DNA of 47,344 nt. It comes from Candidatus Bathyarchaeota archaeon (GTDB lineage Archaea > Thermoproteota > Bathyarchaeia > Bathyarchaeales > Bathycorpusculaceae). Below are positions 26,098 to 35,020 of this stretch, piece after piece. Location of the stretch: contig PLNS01000005.1 in assembly GCA_003141855.1 (NCBI GenBank), positions 6,261 to 53,604 of the forward strand. Direction: 5' to 3'. Position numbers and translations under genes: made by a program. The notes beneath the pieces were generated by a model. The model saw only the letters and a list, made by a program, of their open reading frames with translations, was not told where the DNA came from and did not search any database. How positions within the stretch are numbered: position 1 is the stretch's first letter; each line of letters starts with the position of its first letter.

Positions 26098-27286
26098 CCT
26101 TTTGCACTCCTAAAATGGTAACGTAAGCTTTAGTTCCAAAGCCCTCAAACTCCAACACACAACCGTTATGAGGTGAACCACCACCAATGTTAACTTGTCT
26201 TTCCCCAGCTTCACCGTGGAGTTGGCGATAAATCTCATAAATCTGCGCGCCACCAGTTGCACCCAATGGGTTGCCGTCTGCTTTTAAGCCGCCATCCGTG
26301 TTTACATAAAGTTGTTTGCCGCCTATGTCATAGCAGTTTTGGCAACCGTGTATGCTTTTCCAAGCGGTTCCGGGTTCGCAGAAGCCCAAGTCTTCAAGAG
26401 AAACCATCTCCATCACGGTGGATTGGTCGTAAACTTCGATAACCTGCAAATCAGAAGGCGTGACTTTAGACATTTGGGAAGCGGTTTTCATTGCAAATTC
26501 AGCTGCAACAAAATGGGAGAGGTCTTCTCTTTTTGGATAGTTCAGGTAGTCGGTTGCTGAACCGATGCCTAAAACGGAGACAGGCTGCTTAGTCATTTTT
26601 TTGGCAACTGAGTCGCTTGTGAGGATTAGGGCTGATGCGCCATCCGAGATTGGGGCAAAATCGTAGAGTCCCAAGGGTTTATGCGCTGTTTTTCTTGCGC
26701 TTAAAACTTGGTCGATGGTGATTTTTCTTTGGAATTGAGCGTACTTGTTTTTGGTTGCGTTCGCATGGTTCTTAACAGTAATCTCTGCCAAAGCCATGTT
26801 GAGCTTGTCTAGGTTTTCGCCCGTTATATTGTGCTTTTTTATGTACGCTCGCAACATGAGTTCATGGTTTGATTCGGGTGTTCCACCTGCATAGTAGCTC
26901 CAGGGGTCATCGAGGAGCATGAGGTCGTCTCGGATTTTGTCCCAGCGATCCGTCATCTTCTCTATGCCGCCCACCAGAACCGTGTTGTAGACCCCAGCTT
27001 GAATCGCGTGACAAGCCGTCATCAAGGCGGCGCTAAAAGAACGCGTAACTTCCATGGGCACGTGAAGTTCAGTTAATTCTGAGAGAAAACCTTCTTCTAA
27101 ACCTAATTTGTTGGTGATGGGGAGAAAACAATCCGACATGTAACAAGCTTCAAGGTCTTTGCGTTCGATGTTGTATTCGTTTGAAGCGGCAAGCCACGCT
27201 TCCTCAATTAGTTTTTCTGGTTCTTTGCCGTAGTGCTCTCCAAACTTGGTTCGGCCAACAGCAACGATGGCTGGGCGGTTTTGCAT
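26090..27286 (-). CDS. Thiolase-fold protein (acetyl-CoA acetyltransferase family) lacking canonical catalytic residues
   Basis: 398 aa, full length for an archaeal SCP2-type thiolase, and adjacent to HMG-CoA synthase as usual. The fold motifs are present (VGGIEKMTD, KNKYAQFQRKIT, DGASALILTS, LEDLGFCEPG, NTDGGLKADGNPLGATG). The nucleophile motif normally reading ACASG is TRSFS here, placing Thr81 at the Cys position; the HDCF-type motif is YDQS; and GHPxGATG is GNPLGATG (Asn339). Each difference removes a residue normally needed for thiolysis or condensation. It is therefore probably a structural partner of the synthase or an enzyme with altered chemistry. The alignment is by eye. Confidence 0.85.
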   Translation of the reverse strand: MQNRPAIVAVGRTKFGEHYGKEPEKLIEEAWLAASNEYNIERKDLEACYMSDCFLPITNKLGLEEGFLSELTELHVPMEVTRSFSAALMTACHAIQAGVYNTVLVGGIEKMTDRWDKIRDDLMLLDDPWSYYAGGTPESNHELMLRAYIKKHNITGENLDKLNMALAEITVKNHANATKNKYAQFQRKITIDQVLSARKTAHKPLGLYDFAPISDGASALILTSDSVAKKMTKQPVSVLGIGSATDYLNYPKREDLSHFVAAEFAMKTASQMSKVTPSDLQVIEVYDQSTVMEMVSLEDLGFCEPGTAWKSIHGCQNCYDIGGKQLYVNTDGGLKADGNPLGATGGAQIYEIYRQLHGEAGERQVNIGGGSPHNGCVLEFEGFGTKAYVTILGVQKDE

Positions 27287-27413
27287 TGTGTTTTCCCCTT
27301 TTTGGATAACATTAAAGGTTTTCCAGAAAGACTATTAAGTGTTTGCCAAATTCCCCACGAAATATGCGACTAACATAAATACCGATCCAACAAAATACGG
27401 TACAGACGCTTAA

Positions 27414-27578
27414 ATGGGGAGGAAAAAGGGAGTATTAAGTAGTCTTCAAGAGAGAATTGACGGGTTTTTCTACAAGTGCGAATACTTGAAAGAATGCAAT
27501 AAGGTTTCACCGCAATGCCGACATGGCGGAAACAGCTATTGTGGCGAATACAAAAAGCGCAGCAACAAAAAAAATTAA
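27414..27578 (+). CDS. Small Cys4 protein, likely zinc-binding (54 aa)
   Basis: From ATG at 27414 to TAA at 27578. Basic, with four cysteines at residues 22, 28, 35 and 43 (C-x5-C-x6-C-x7-C) and a His at 37, and a Lys-rich tail. Aromatic residues cluster near the first Cys (GFFYKCEYLKEC). I know no family for it. It lies in the 304-bp gap between two minus-strand genes and is divergent from the thiolase-like gene. Confidence 0.5.
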   Translation: MGRKKGVLSSLQERIDGFFYKCEYLKECNKVSPQCRHGGNSYCGEYKKRSNKKN

Positions 27579-27590
27579 CCTAACCCCGTT

Positions 27591-28985
27591 TTAGAAGGCT
27601 CCATTTATCTCATTTTTAGTTAATTGAAACTTTGTGGTTTCTATCAAGTTCTGAAGTTTTTGGCTCAATTCAACAGGGTATGTTGAAGCGTTCGTTAATG
27701 CCTTGTATTCTTCTGGAAGCTTGGAGAGGTTCTCTGAAGCTACAACGCGGATTTTTTCAAGCGATGGCAAGCCATAGGATAGTTTGCCGTTTTCCATAAC
27801 TTTAACGAGCAACGGTTCACCCTCCGCACTCTCATCCGCTAAGGCAACAACATCCTTTCTAAAACTGCCATCCCCATTCTTGAAGCGGTAAACCTGCTTT
27901 CGTCCAGGCAACGTGATTTTGTCTTTGCTTAACTTCATTATAGGCGAAAAACCACCGTCGGGCGTCATGGTTTCGCATAGTTTATAGATGACGTCAAGGT
28001 ATGGTCGGTCGGCTGAGGTGCCCATCTTGGTGCCAACTCCAAACGCGTCAATCCTAGCGCCGTCGTTGAGCAGTTGCGTGATTTTGAATTCGTCAAGGTC
28101 GCCGCTCGCAAAAATCTTAACATACCCCAACCCGTGGTCATCCAAGATTTTCCTCACTTTCTTGCTTGTTTCTGCTAAGTCGCCGCTGTCCAATCGGACG
28201 CCGCCAAGCTTGAAGCCTTTTGCTTCGAGTTCTTTGGCTACTATGGCGGCTTTTTCTGCGCCTGCCATGTCGTCGTAGGTGTCTATGAGGAGGGTTGATT
28301 TGTTTGGGAAGGTTTTGGTGAAGGCGCGGAAGGCGTCGATTTCTTTGGGGTAGGACATGACAAAGGAGTGCGCCATGGTGCCGAACACTGGGATGCCGTA
28401 AGCCATTCCTGCTAAAACGTTGCTGGTTCCTTGGCATCCTGCGATGTAGCTTGAACGGGCAACTTTCATTCCCGCATCGATGCCGTGTTCGCGTCTCAAC
28501 CCGAACTCGATCACGGATTTGCCCTTGGCGGCGTGGACTACGCGTGAGGCTTTGGTGGCTATCATGGTTTGCAGGTTAATCGAGTTAAGCAGAAAAGTCT
28601 CCACCAGTTGCGCCTCGATGATGGGTGCAGTAACGCGAATGAGGGGTTCGTTGGGGAAAGTTACGGTGCCCTCGGGAACAGCCCAGACATCGGCAGAAAA
28701 CTTGAAGCCGCCGAGGTAGTCGAGGAAGTCCTCGTTGAAGCCCTGCTTTTTCAGGTAAGCCAAATGCTCCTCGGTAAACTTTATGCTTTGCAGGTACTGG
28801 AGCGCCTCTTCTAAGCCTGCGAAGAGGAAGTATGAGCGGTTTTCAGGCAGACGCCGTATGAAGAGGTCGAATGTGGCAGGCTCAAAGTTTTTGTTGTCAA
28901 AGTAGCTGGCGCACATCGTTAACTCGTAATAATCCGTGAATAAGCTCATGTTTTCCTCTTTGAGGAAGCCTAGAAAAGATTTCAT
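27591..28985 (-). CDS. pncB: Nicotinate phosphoribosyltransferase
   Basis: 464 aa. LFTDYYELTMCASYF at the N-terminus, EFGLRREHGIDAGMK, SSYIAGCQGTSNVLAG, GTMAHSFVMSYPKE (the region of the phosphorylated His) and GGVRLDSGDLAETSKKVR identify nicotinate phosphoribosyltransferase, which makes NaMN from nicotinate and PRPP in NAD salvage. A TTAAAT-type box near 29011-29018 is about 26 nt before ATG 28985, favouring it; ATG 28949 has GAGG upstream and is the alternative. Confidence 0.94.
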   Translation of the reverse strand: MKSFLGFLKEENMSLFTDYYELTMCASYFDNKNFEPATFDLFIRRLPENRSYFLFAGLEEALQYLQSIKFTEEHLAYLKKQGFNEDFLDYLGGFKFSADVWAVPEGTVTFPNEPLIRVTAPIIEAQLVETFLLNSINLQTMIATKASRVVHAAKGKSVIEFGLRREHGIDAGMKVARSSYIAGCQGTSNVLAGMAYGIPVFGTMAHSFVMSYPKEIDAFRAFTKTFPNKSTLLIDTYDDMAGAEKAAIVAKELEAKGFKLGGVRLDSGDLAETSKKVRKILDDHGLGYVKIFASGDLDEFKITQLLNDGARIDAFGVGTKMGTSADRPYLDVIYKLCETMTPDGGFSPIMKLSKDKITLPGRKQVYRFKNGDGSFRKDVVALADESAEGEPLLVKVMENGKLSYGLPSLEKIRVVASENLSKLPEEYKALTNASTYPVELSQKLQNLIETTKFQLTKNEINGAF

Positions 28986-29049
28986 GGGCTATTAGTGGAA
29001 ACTGGGCGGATTTAATGCTTTCTAGCCAGAAACTTTTGCTGCTCACAAG

Positions 29050-29135
29050 AGACTATAGCCCCTTATTCAAAGGCAGATTAGTTGGGTTTCCAAAAGCTGT
29101 CTCTCTCAGCGACCTCCCCCTCCCTTATATAAAGA
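29050..29135 (-). repeat. Dispersed repeat, short copy C
   Basis: About 86 bp between the PUA gene and the nicotinate phosphoribosyltransferase gene. The minus strand starts CTTTATATAAGGGAGGGG, GAGGTCGCTGAGAGAGA and ends TTGAATAAGGGGCTATAGTC, nearly the same ends as copy B. Confidence 0.8.
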
Positions 29136-29171
29136 AACAATTGGCAAGTGAACTGGCAGAAGCGGTAGCTG

Positions 29172-29675
29172 TTATTCAGCTATTGTTTTGATGTAGTCCC
29201 AGATTTTGTCGCTAACATAATGCAGCGTTTTTACGACGGGCCCTTTTTTGGTGACTTTGGCAACGTCTGCATCCATGAGGCTTTCGCCCAGCGCCAACGC
29301 TTTGCCGTGCTTCATATCCACGACCAAGACTAGGTCGCCTTTGCCGAATTCGCCTTCGATGCGCACGATTCCGGGAGCCATAACGGTCGCGCCCTTGCAA
29401 ACGTAGGGGATGGCGCCCATGTCAACCACGATTTTGGGCGCTTTAGCAGTGAACTCGGCGAAGAGCAGCGTGGGCAAAACCTTGTCGCCTGACTTGAAGA
29501 GGATTGGTTTTCCGCCGATTAGGTAGATTTCGCCAACGTCCGACTCGACGACTTCAACGTTAGCTTTAGAACCGAAAAGCGCTTCGAGGTCGAGTTGTAG
29601 TTTTTTTGAGGCTTCCTCTACGATTTGCTTGGCCTCTTTCGCTTTGAGGGGGTACCTGCGTTGTTTTGTGGGCAT
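29172..29675 (-). CDS. PUA-domain RNA-binding protein (MCT-1/Tma20-like)
   Basis: 167 aa. An N-terminal alpha/beta domain (LKAKEAKQIVEEASKKL, VEVVESDVGEIYLIGGKP) and a C-terminal PUA domain (PKIVVDMGAIPYVCKGATVM, PGIVRIEGEFGKGDLVLVVD, KGPVVKTLHYVSDKIW). Eukaryotic MCT-1 with DENR acts in translation re-initiation; the archaeal role is unclear. Confidence 0.88.
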   Translation of the reverse strand: MPTKQRRYPLKAKEAKQIVEEASKKLQLDLEALFGSKANVEVVESDVGEIYLIGGKPILFKSGDKVLPTLLFAEFTAKAPKIVVDMGAIPYVCKGATVMAPGIVRIEGEFGKGDLVLVVDMKHGKALALGESLMDADVAKVTKKGPVVKTLHYVSDKIWDYIKTIAE

Positions 29676-29698
29676 CTGTAACCTTCAGTACTTCGTTC

Positions 29699-30406
29699 TT
29701 ACTGGCTATTTAGTTTTTCTCGGTTTGCCTCTTCTTTTTGGTCGTGTTTTTTCTTAAGGTATTTCTCCGCAAGTTTGCCTACATCGACTTTGAGCAGGAT
29801 GACGGTGATGACAACGGTTAAGACGATGGAAATTATGACCATGACTACTGGGCTTAGGTAAGCTGAAAATATGTCGCCTGCAAAATTCCCAAGGATTGCG
29901 CCTGGAATAGTGATAACGATTTTTCCTAAAAAGTACGCTGAGAAAAACTTTGCAGGACTGTACTTCATGAGTCCAAGCGGAATAACCACGGGTTCGTCAG
30001 GAATAGGCGTTGCGGCAGCGATGAAGAGCAATGCGAACGCCCAACGCTTAACTTTCGCTCCGTCAGCGTCAAGCCGTGCCTGCCTCTTCTCGCTTAAATG
30101 TCCGCTGACAAAGAACGTGATCATGTAGTGGATGCCCTTAGCTAACGCGGCTGCTATTGCTATGATAAAACCGATAAGGAGCAAAGCGGTGAATCCGGGG
30201 TTTACTAAGCCGATTGCGGCTGAGGATGCGATAAGCAGGTTTGAGGGTCCAGCGAACGGGATGAGGTTTAAGGCGAAAGCAAACACAAAAAGAAGTACGT
30301 AGGTGTTTTGGGAATTAAGAAAAATCAATGAAGCAGCAATCAGGGAAATAGCGATTATGGCAACGATTAATATGGTGGCGCTATTTTTTCCCAGTTTATA
30401 CTTCAC
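29699..30406 (-). CDS. VTT/DedA-like membrane protein
   Basis: 235 aa. Helices at about 10-30, 36-70, 75-98, 120-140, 150-175 and 180-205, and a charged cytoplasmic tail. The motifs IPFAGPSNLL and FIAAATPIPDEPVVIPLGL match the re-entrant-loop signatures of VTT (SNARE-associated/DedA) proteins, proposed lipid scramblases or transporters. It ends 23 bp before the PUA gene start and may be co-transcribed with it. Confidence 0.75.
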   Translation of the reverse strand: MKYKLGKNSATILIVAIIAISLIAASLIFLNSQNTYVLLFVFAFALNLIPFAGPSNLLIASSAAIGLVNPGFTALLLIGFIIAIAAALAKGIHYMITFFVSGHLSEKRQARLDADGAKVKRWAFALLFIAAATPIPDEPVVIPLGLMKYSPAKFFSAYFLGKIVITIPGAILGNFAGDIFSAYLSPVVMVIISIVLTVVITVILLKVDVGKLAEKYLKKKHDQKEEANREKLNSQ

Positions 30407-30596
30407 TAATTTTTCCTCAATGAAACGTTCAAGGATTCAATTTGCTTATCCAAAAATTAGTACCTCTCAACCTTATAAGTGCAAGCATCAAATCACCCCG
30501 AACCTGCCTGATGCACAGAGCACAACGGTTGCTCACTTAATCAATCCAGATGCTTAGATAGGTTTAAATGGGGAGAGTTCAAGTATAGAAGAGATA

Positions 30597-30845
30597 ATGA
30601 TACATGAGGATTCCAATATGAGCGAAATGACAACCGAAATCCTTGAACAAAACATCAGCAAAATCGTACTCGTACGCCTAAAAGGCGGAAAAAGCCTCAG
30701 AGGCAGACTGAAGGGTTTCGACCAGCACTTAAATCTAGTTCTAGAAGAAACAGAAGACACCACGCAAGTTGAAAACCAAAAGAAACTGGGGCTCATAATC
30801 GTCCGCGGAGACAACGTAGTCCTTATTTCACCGCCGCCTAGGTGA
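30597..30845 (+). CDS. Sm-like (LSm) archaeal protein
   Basis: 82 aa from ATG 30597; an internal ATG at 30618 has GAGG 8 nt upstream and is possible. A TTTAAAT box at about 30563-30569 would place a transcript start near 30592. Sm1 motif: [26 protein letters not shown]; Sm2 motif: [15 protein letters not shown]. It forms a heptameric RNA-binding ring. It overlaps the L37e gene by 4 nt (GTGA). Confidence 0.95.
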   Translation: MIHEDSNMSEMTTEILEQNISKIVLVRLKGGKSLRGRLKGFDQHLNLVLEETEDTTQVENQKKLGLIIVRGDNVVLISPPPR

Positions 30846-31039
30846 CCAATGTGGGAAAAGGCACTCCATCAATGGGTAAGCGCCAGGGCAAAACTGTCCA
30901 TATCATGTGCAGGCGCTGCGGCAGACGCGCATACCACGTACGACATAAACGTTGTGCGGCTTGCGGTTTCGGAGAAACCACCACTATTAGACGGTACAAT
31001 TGGCGAACCAAGACTCTGCAAAGACAAAGAGTCTGCTAA
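30842..31039 (+). CDS. rpl37e: Ribosomal protein L37e
   Basis: 65 aa from GTG overlapping the LSm stop. [20 protein letters not shown], a zinc ribbon of two CxxC pairs (CRRCG and CAACG), and the basic tail [15 protein letters not shown] are diagnostic. LSm followed by L37e is a common archaeal arrangement and suggests coordinated expression with translation. Confidence 0.97.
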   Translation: MTNVGKGTPSMGKRQGKTVHIMCRRCGRRAYHVRHKRCAACGFGETTTIRRYNWRTKTLQRQRVC

Positions 31040-31047
31040 ACTGCAAA

Positions 31048-31096
31048 GTTTTATTATTTTTTCATAATTTCTTAAACTAAAATTTTTGTTTTTTTT
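31048..31096 (+). terminator. T-rich terminator after LSm-L37e
   Basis: Runs of T (TTTTATTATTTTTTC at about 31049 and TTTTTGTTTTTTTTT at about 31083) follow the L37e stop by about 10 nt, consistent with archaeal U-tract termination. Confidence 0.5.
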
Positions 31097-31113
31097 AACC
31101 AGTAGCCAATAGG

Positions 31114-31716
31114 CTAATCTGGCGTTTGCTTCCATTTATTAGCCAAATACAACCATAAAACCAACCCAACCGTGTTAGCTGCAATCATCGGAACAGCAAT
31201 TTTTTCCACAATCGTTACCGCTTGACTAAACGGTTGAACAAACACAAGTATCAAACCCATAGCTGCTGACTCCAACCCAAGACCGAGTGCTGCTCCCTTC
31301 AAAAGGTAAGTTCTTCCAGTAAGTCTCACCGAAACCAACCCTGCAATTACACCTATTAAAATCGTTGAAACTGTGCAGGGTAGAGCCGTTGCGCCGCCAA
31401 CTGTGTACCGTTGAACGCCGCCCATTAAGCCAGCAATCAGACCAGATATGGGTCCGCCCGCAATGCCTGCAATCATTACAGCAAGCTCTCTAACGTTAAT
31501 GATTGTACCATCAGCCATTTTAGTGCCCATTAACGTTCCAAAAACCGCTAACAAACCAAGAACGACGCCGATTGCCACTTTGGCCACCGTGGCGTTCTTC
31601 GCTGACGAGGGCTTGAAGAACTTGAAGCCTGAAAAGACAAGACCGACAATTATCATGAATGAGGCGGTGCCCAAGAGCGTAAAGATGCTTGTGAGAGTTG
31701 CAATAGAGTCAGCCAT
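31114..31716 (-). CDS. Stand-alone 5TM-LytS-type membrane domain protein
   Basis: 200 aa, about five or six helices. The sequence NVRELAVMIAGIAGGPISGL, IAGLMGGVQRYTVGGATALPC and STILIGVIAG match the 5TMR-LYT sensor module of LytS/YhcK proteins. It has no GAF, kinase or GGDEF domain, so it is either a sensor without output or a small-molecule carrier. It follows the dCache gene by 39 bp on the same strand and probably shares its transcript. Confidence 0.8.
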   Translation of the reverse strand: MADSIATLTSIFTLLGTASFMIIVGLVFSGFKFFKPSSAKNATVAKVAIGVVLGLLAVFGTLMGTKMADGTIINVRELAVMIAGIAGGPISGLIAGLMGGVQRYTVGGATALPCTVSTILIGVIAGLVSVRLTGRTYLLKGAALGLGLESAAMGLILVFVQPFSQAVTIVEKIAVPMIAANTVGLVLWLYLANKWKQTPD

Positions 31717-31755
31717 TTTAATCGCTTCTCTCTTGCTTGCTATGCAAATAAAAGT

Positions 31756-32628
31756 TTATGGATTCACAGCATGTACTATTACCAATCGCCATTCTGTACC
31801 GTAGATGCCTATGGTTGTCCAGTAAGCTTCCTTGCTAACGACCTGCTTTGATGCGTCATCGAGGTTGGTGTTGTAGTATTGGTAGGTGCCGTATCCTGAT
31901 TGTGCACCGGCGACTTGGCGGGTGAAGGTTTGGACTTCCGTGTAGTTTGTGTAGATTGAGTCAGTGAAGAGGTTTCTTCCTTGCTGCTGCGGGTCAGGGT
32001 CATAAATAAACGTGCCGTTGGTCTGCATTGCCCACATTGAATATGGTGTGCCATTTATAGGTGGTTCAACGATTTTGCCTATGAGTAAACTGGGGTGAAT
32101 GACTATGCTTAAGGAACCCATGAATTTTCCGTTGTTATCAAATATTGGCGCTACCATAACGACACCCGGGAACCCTTCAACTAAAGGTATGATGTTGCTC
32201 ATGGCTGGCCGCATGGTTTGGTGTAGCTGAATGTTTTGCGCTTGGCCGCTGATGTCTTGGCCTTCGATGTGGCTGTATTCGCTGGGTTCAACAGCTAATA
32301 AAATGTCGTTTAGGTCTGATGTTGCCGCGTTAACTATCAGCGAATTGTTACTAACAATATCCTCCAATACGGTCCTGGCTTGTGCACCGCTTAGTTCGGT
32401 GGTGGAGAGTCTCTGGCAGGCGGTTTGAAGGCTGCTGTCGAGTCTTTCCAGTTCAGCGTTTATGCTTGATTGCGCTTGGATTAACAGAGAAGTCATTGTT
32501 TGTTTTGCTTCCAAATCGTCTTTCTGCTGGGCAAGTTTAAGGTTCACGTTCAATTGGTAAGCGTTAACACCTAAAGAAACAACCATGACAATAATCAAAG
32601 CATAAACTATCGTTTTCGATTTATCCAT
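31756..32628 (-). CDS. Membrane-anchored dCache-type extracellular sensor protein
   Basis: 290 aa. One N-terminal helix (about 7-27) anchors an extracytoplasmic region: a long coiled helix (residues about 28-110), then PDC/Cache strands (FPGVVMVAPIFDNNGKFMGSL, YSMWAMQTNGTFIYDPDP, GTEWRLVIVHA). No C-terminal membrane helix and no cytoplasmic output domain, unlike chemoreceptors or kinases. It probably acts with the adjacent 5TM protein. Confidence 0.75.
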   Translation of the reverse strand: MDKSKTIVYALIIVMVVSLGVNAYQLNVNLKLAQQKDDLEAKQTMTSLLIQAQSSINAELERLDSSLQTACQRLSTTELSGAQARTVLEDIVSNNSLIVNAATSDLNDILLAVEPSEYSHIEGQDISGQAQNIQLHQTMRPAMSNIIPLVEGFPGVVMVAPIFDNNGKFMGSLSIVIHPSLLIGKIVEPPINGTPYSMWAMQTNGTFIYDPDPQQQGRNLFTDSIYTNYTEVQTFTRQVAGAQSGYGTYQYYNTNLDDASKQVVSKEAYWTTIGIYGTEWRLVIVHAVNP

Positions 32629-32722
32629 TTTTGCACCGCTGACTTTTTCTTGCGCTTTTAGTTTTAAACGTTTGCACGGTTGTCCATCAAACGTGTCAAC
32701 GATTTATTAGAAATTTTAAAAA

Positions 32723-33484
32723 TTAGGGATTGCTTTGTAGGTATTCTGTTGTTGGTGTCACGGATTTAACGGTGACCGTTGAGTTTTGTCTTAGGATAAA
32801 TTCGCTTAAGCCTACGTGGTTTGCGGTGTTTCCCCAGTCATAGGTGTAGCCTAAACGTGTCCACGGGTACTTCAGGGGGTAGTACGAGTAGATTATGTTG
32901 TTGTTGAACCATGCTTTGTAATCTGTGGTTGCATTGCTGGGGAATGTAAGCGTTGCAACGGTGTCGGTGATTTCGTTGTCTGGTGAGGGACGGAACAGCG
33001 ATTGCGGATTAACCCATAACTCCACAAAATACGTGTTGGTTGTATTTGCTGGTAAGCCTAGCAACTGAGCTGCTCTGATTGTGGCGTTTGCGTCTGGGTT
33101 AACGTGGCCTTTAAAGAAGACCTTGATTTCAGGAGCTACGGTAACCCATGTTTCACCCCAACTGGTAGTTACCGTTCCATTCACGGGATAGCTGCTGGCA
33201 TACTTTGTCCAAGTAACCACGAGCACACTTTCATTGCCTGGTTCCCCTTGCCAAATCAGATGACTGTTATTTTCCACGATGGGAGTTAAGCCTGCGTAAA
33301 CTTCACTTTCTTTAGCAACCATGGCGTCCTCTACTGCTTTCTCATACATTTGGTCAAGACTTGATTTGGGTGCAAAGCTGGGTGCGATTATACCTGTGTA
33401 AAGCTGGGACAATCCCAGACTGAGGACCATGCCTATAATTAAAAAAGCGACAAGGAATATACGGTATTTTGGTTGAGATTTCAT
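32723..33484 (-). CDS. Secreted or membrane-anchored protein of unknown function
   Basis: 253 aa from ATG at 33484; the frame opens eight codons earlier (33508). One hydrophobic segment (about residues 8-28) is a signal anchor. The exported part has conserved-looking stretches (VLVVTWTKYASSYPVNG, SWGETWVTVAPEIKVFF, RAAQLLGLPANTTNTYFVEL, LWVNPQSLFRPSPDNEITD), a pattern I associate with an uncharacterised family also seen in bacteria. No catalytic motif recognised. Confidence 0.7.
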   Translation of the reverse strand: MKSQPKYRIFLVAFLIIGMVLSLGLSQLYTGIIAPSFAPKSSLDQMYEKAVEDAMVAKESEVYAGLTPIVENNSHLIWQGEPGNESVLVVTWTKYASSYPVNGTVTTSWGETWVTVAPEIKVFFKGHVNPDANATIRAAQLLGLPANTTNTYFVELWVNPQSLFRPSPDNEITDTVATLTFPSNATTDYKAWFNNNIIYSYYPLKYPWTRLGYTYDWGNTANHVGLSEFILRQNSTVTVKSVTPTTEYLQSNP

Positions 33485-33608
33485 GTTAACTACTCTGGTA
33501 TAATGCAATGTTACCCTTTAAGCGCTTAGTCGCCTTATAAGTTTTGTAGGGCTTGCTCTAAAAACACAGTATTAACTTTTGAAAACTAAGAAAAGTAAGA
33601 AGTGGGTT

Positions 33609-34223
33609 TTAGTCGCTTGTTGTGTCGTAGTAGCCCTTGTCTATCTTGACAAAGATTAGAGGACCCTTACTCTGAGACATTTCCCGCGCTTTCCGCAACG
33701 CATTATTCAACGTAGTAAAGAGTCTTTCTTTGTCGCTAACGTTTTGAAGGTTTTTTTCTCCAAGCTCCATCTTCAAGAGGTTCTCTGCCAAGATTTCAGT
33801 CCCACAAACCTCGCCATTCTTTATGAGCGTGGATATTACGACTTCTTGGAGTTCTTGTTTGTGCTCGATTTTTCGCCATAGTGGTTCGGCGTCAGCGAGT
33901 GTTTTGGATATTTTATTCCATTTGTTAGCGTTCTGGTTGCCGATGAGCAGTTTAACGCGTTCCTTCCATTTCTTAAACCAAATGCCCGTCCAAACCGTCA
34001 GAAACGCATCCAACTCAGCAGCGTCTTCCTTGAACAGCTTCTCCAGTCTCTCCACCAGTTCGCATTGGTTTGCTTCCTTTCCAATCAGGTTCCAATGAAA
34101 TTTAAGGTAATTAGTGAAGTCTTGACAGGCAACCTGCAAAACTTTACGGTCCGAGCCCATAATATCAAGCGCTGGATCCGCATCTTTCAATTTCTCCCCT
34201 AACATAATCTCCACAAAGTTCAT
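33609..34223 (-). CDS. Hypothetical cytosolic protein
   Basis: 204 aa, helical, no membrane segment. Trp-rich middle (LTVWTGIWFKKWKERV and KWNKISKTLADAEPLW) and a C-terminal part resembling a winged helix (ISTLIKNGEVCGTEILAENLL, then FTTLNNALRKAREMSQ, then LIFVKIDKGYYD). It could be a regulator with a C-terminal wHTH. I do not recognise the family. Confidence 0.6.
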   Translation of the reverse strand: MNFVEIMLGEKLKDADPALDIMGSDRKVLQVACQDFTNYLKFHWNLIGKEANQCELVERLEKLFKEDAAELDAFLTVWTGIWFKKWKERVKLLIGNQNANKWNKISKTLADAEPLWRKIEHKQELQEVVISTLIKNGEVCGTEILAENLLKMELGEKNLQNVSDKERLFTTLNNALRKAREMSQSKGPLIFVKIDKGYYDTTSD

Positions 34224-34363
34224 TCTGATTCCCGCTCCGAAGCCTTCTCCTTCTCCATAGTGGTTAAGATTGAGGTTTTAATTAAACCTTATTTTTATTA
34301 CGCAATATAACTGGCTTAGGTGGATTATAGCAATATTCCGAGTTCTGATATACCAAAAAAAAG

Positions 34364-35020
34364 TTACTCGATGAACTCTGGAAGTATACTAACATCTGGC
34401 AGTATCAAATCGGGACATTCTCTGGCGAGTTCTTCACGTTGAAACAGCCCTGAGAGCACTGCAACGGTCCTTGCGCCAGCAGCTTTTCCCGCCCGTACGT
34501 CATTAACTGAGTCTCCCGCAATGATGCAGTCGCACATTTCAAGGTCTAAGGCTTCGATGCACCTGATTAACGCTTCAGGCGAAGGCTTAGGCTTAGATGT
34601 ATCCAAGGCGGTTACGACGTGGGTGAAGTATTTTGAGATGCCAAAATAATCCAGTTCTTTGACGATGACTTGGTTTGGGACATGGCGCATGGTTATCAAC
34701 GCAAGTTTAGCCTTTCTCGAGAGGGCATCAAGTGTCGCTGTAACATTGGGTATTAGTTTTGTTTTAGCTTCTGTGAGGGAATAGTACGCTTTCAAGTAGA
34801 CTTGCATGAACTCTTTTGTGTCTCCATGCGTTAAGTCGTCGATTTTGAGGCGTTGCTCTATTCTCCGTGGAATTTCAAGGAGAAATCTGGTTTCGGGTGG
34901 TTTTTTCCCCATCGCTTGGAAGGCGATTTTTGCTGCTTCAAAGTAGGCTTCTGTAGAGTCTACGACGGTTCCGTCTAAATCGAGAAAAACGCCTTTCGCT
35001 TTCCATCTGTTCTGGTTCAT
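34364..35020 (-). CDS. HAD-superfamily phosphatase (phosphoglycolate phosphatase-like)
   Basis: 218 aa. The nucleophile motif FLDLDGTVVDS lies at the N-terminus, motif II in LALITMRH, Lys in TSKPKPSPEAL, and the acidic motif IIAGDSVNDVRAGKAAG. The helical cap after motif I marks subfamily I, as in Gph. Substrate unknown; phosphoglycolate or a similar small phosphate ester is likely. Confidence 0.88.
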   Translation of the reverse strand: MNQNRWKAKGVFLDLDGTVVDSTEAYFEAAKIAFQAMGKKPPETRFLLEIPRRIEQRLKIDDLTHGDTKEFMQVYLKAYYSLTEAKTKLIPNVTATLDALSRKAKLALITMRHVPNQVIVKELDYFGISKYFTHVVTALDTSKPKPSPEALIRCIEALDLEMCDCIIAGDSVNDVRAGKAAGARTVAVLSGLFQREELARECPDLILPDVSILPEFIE

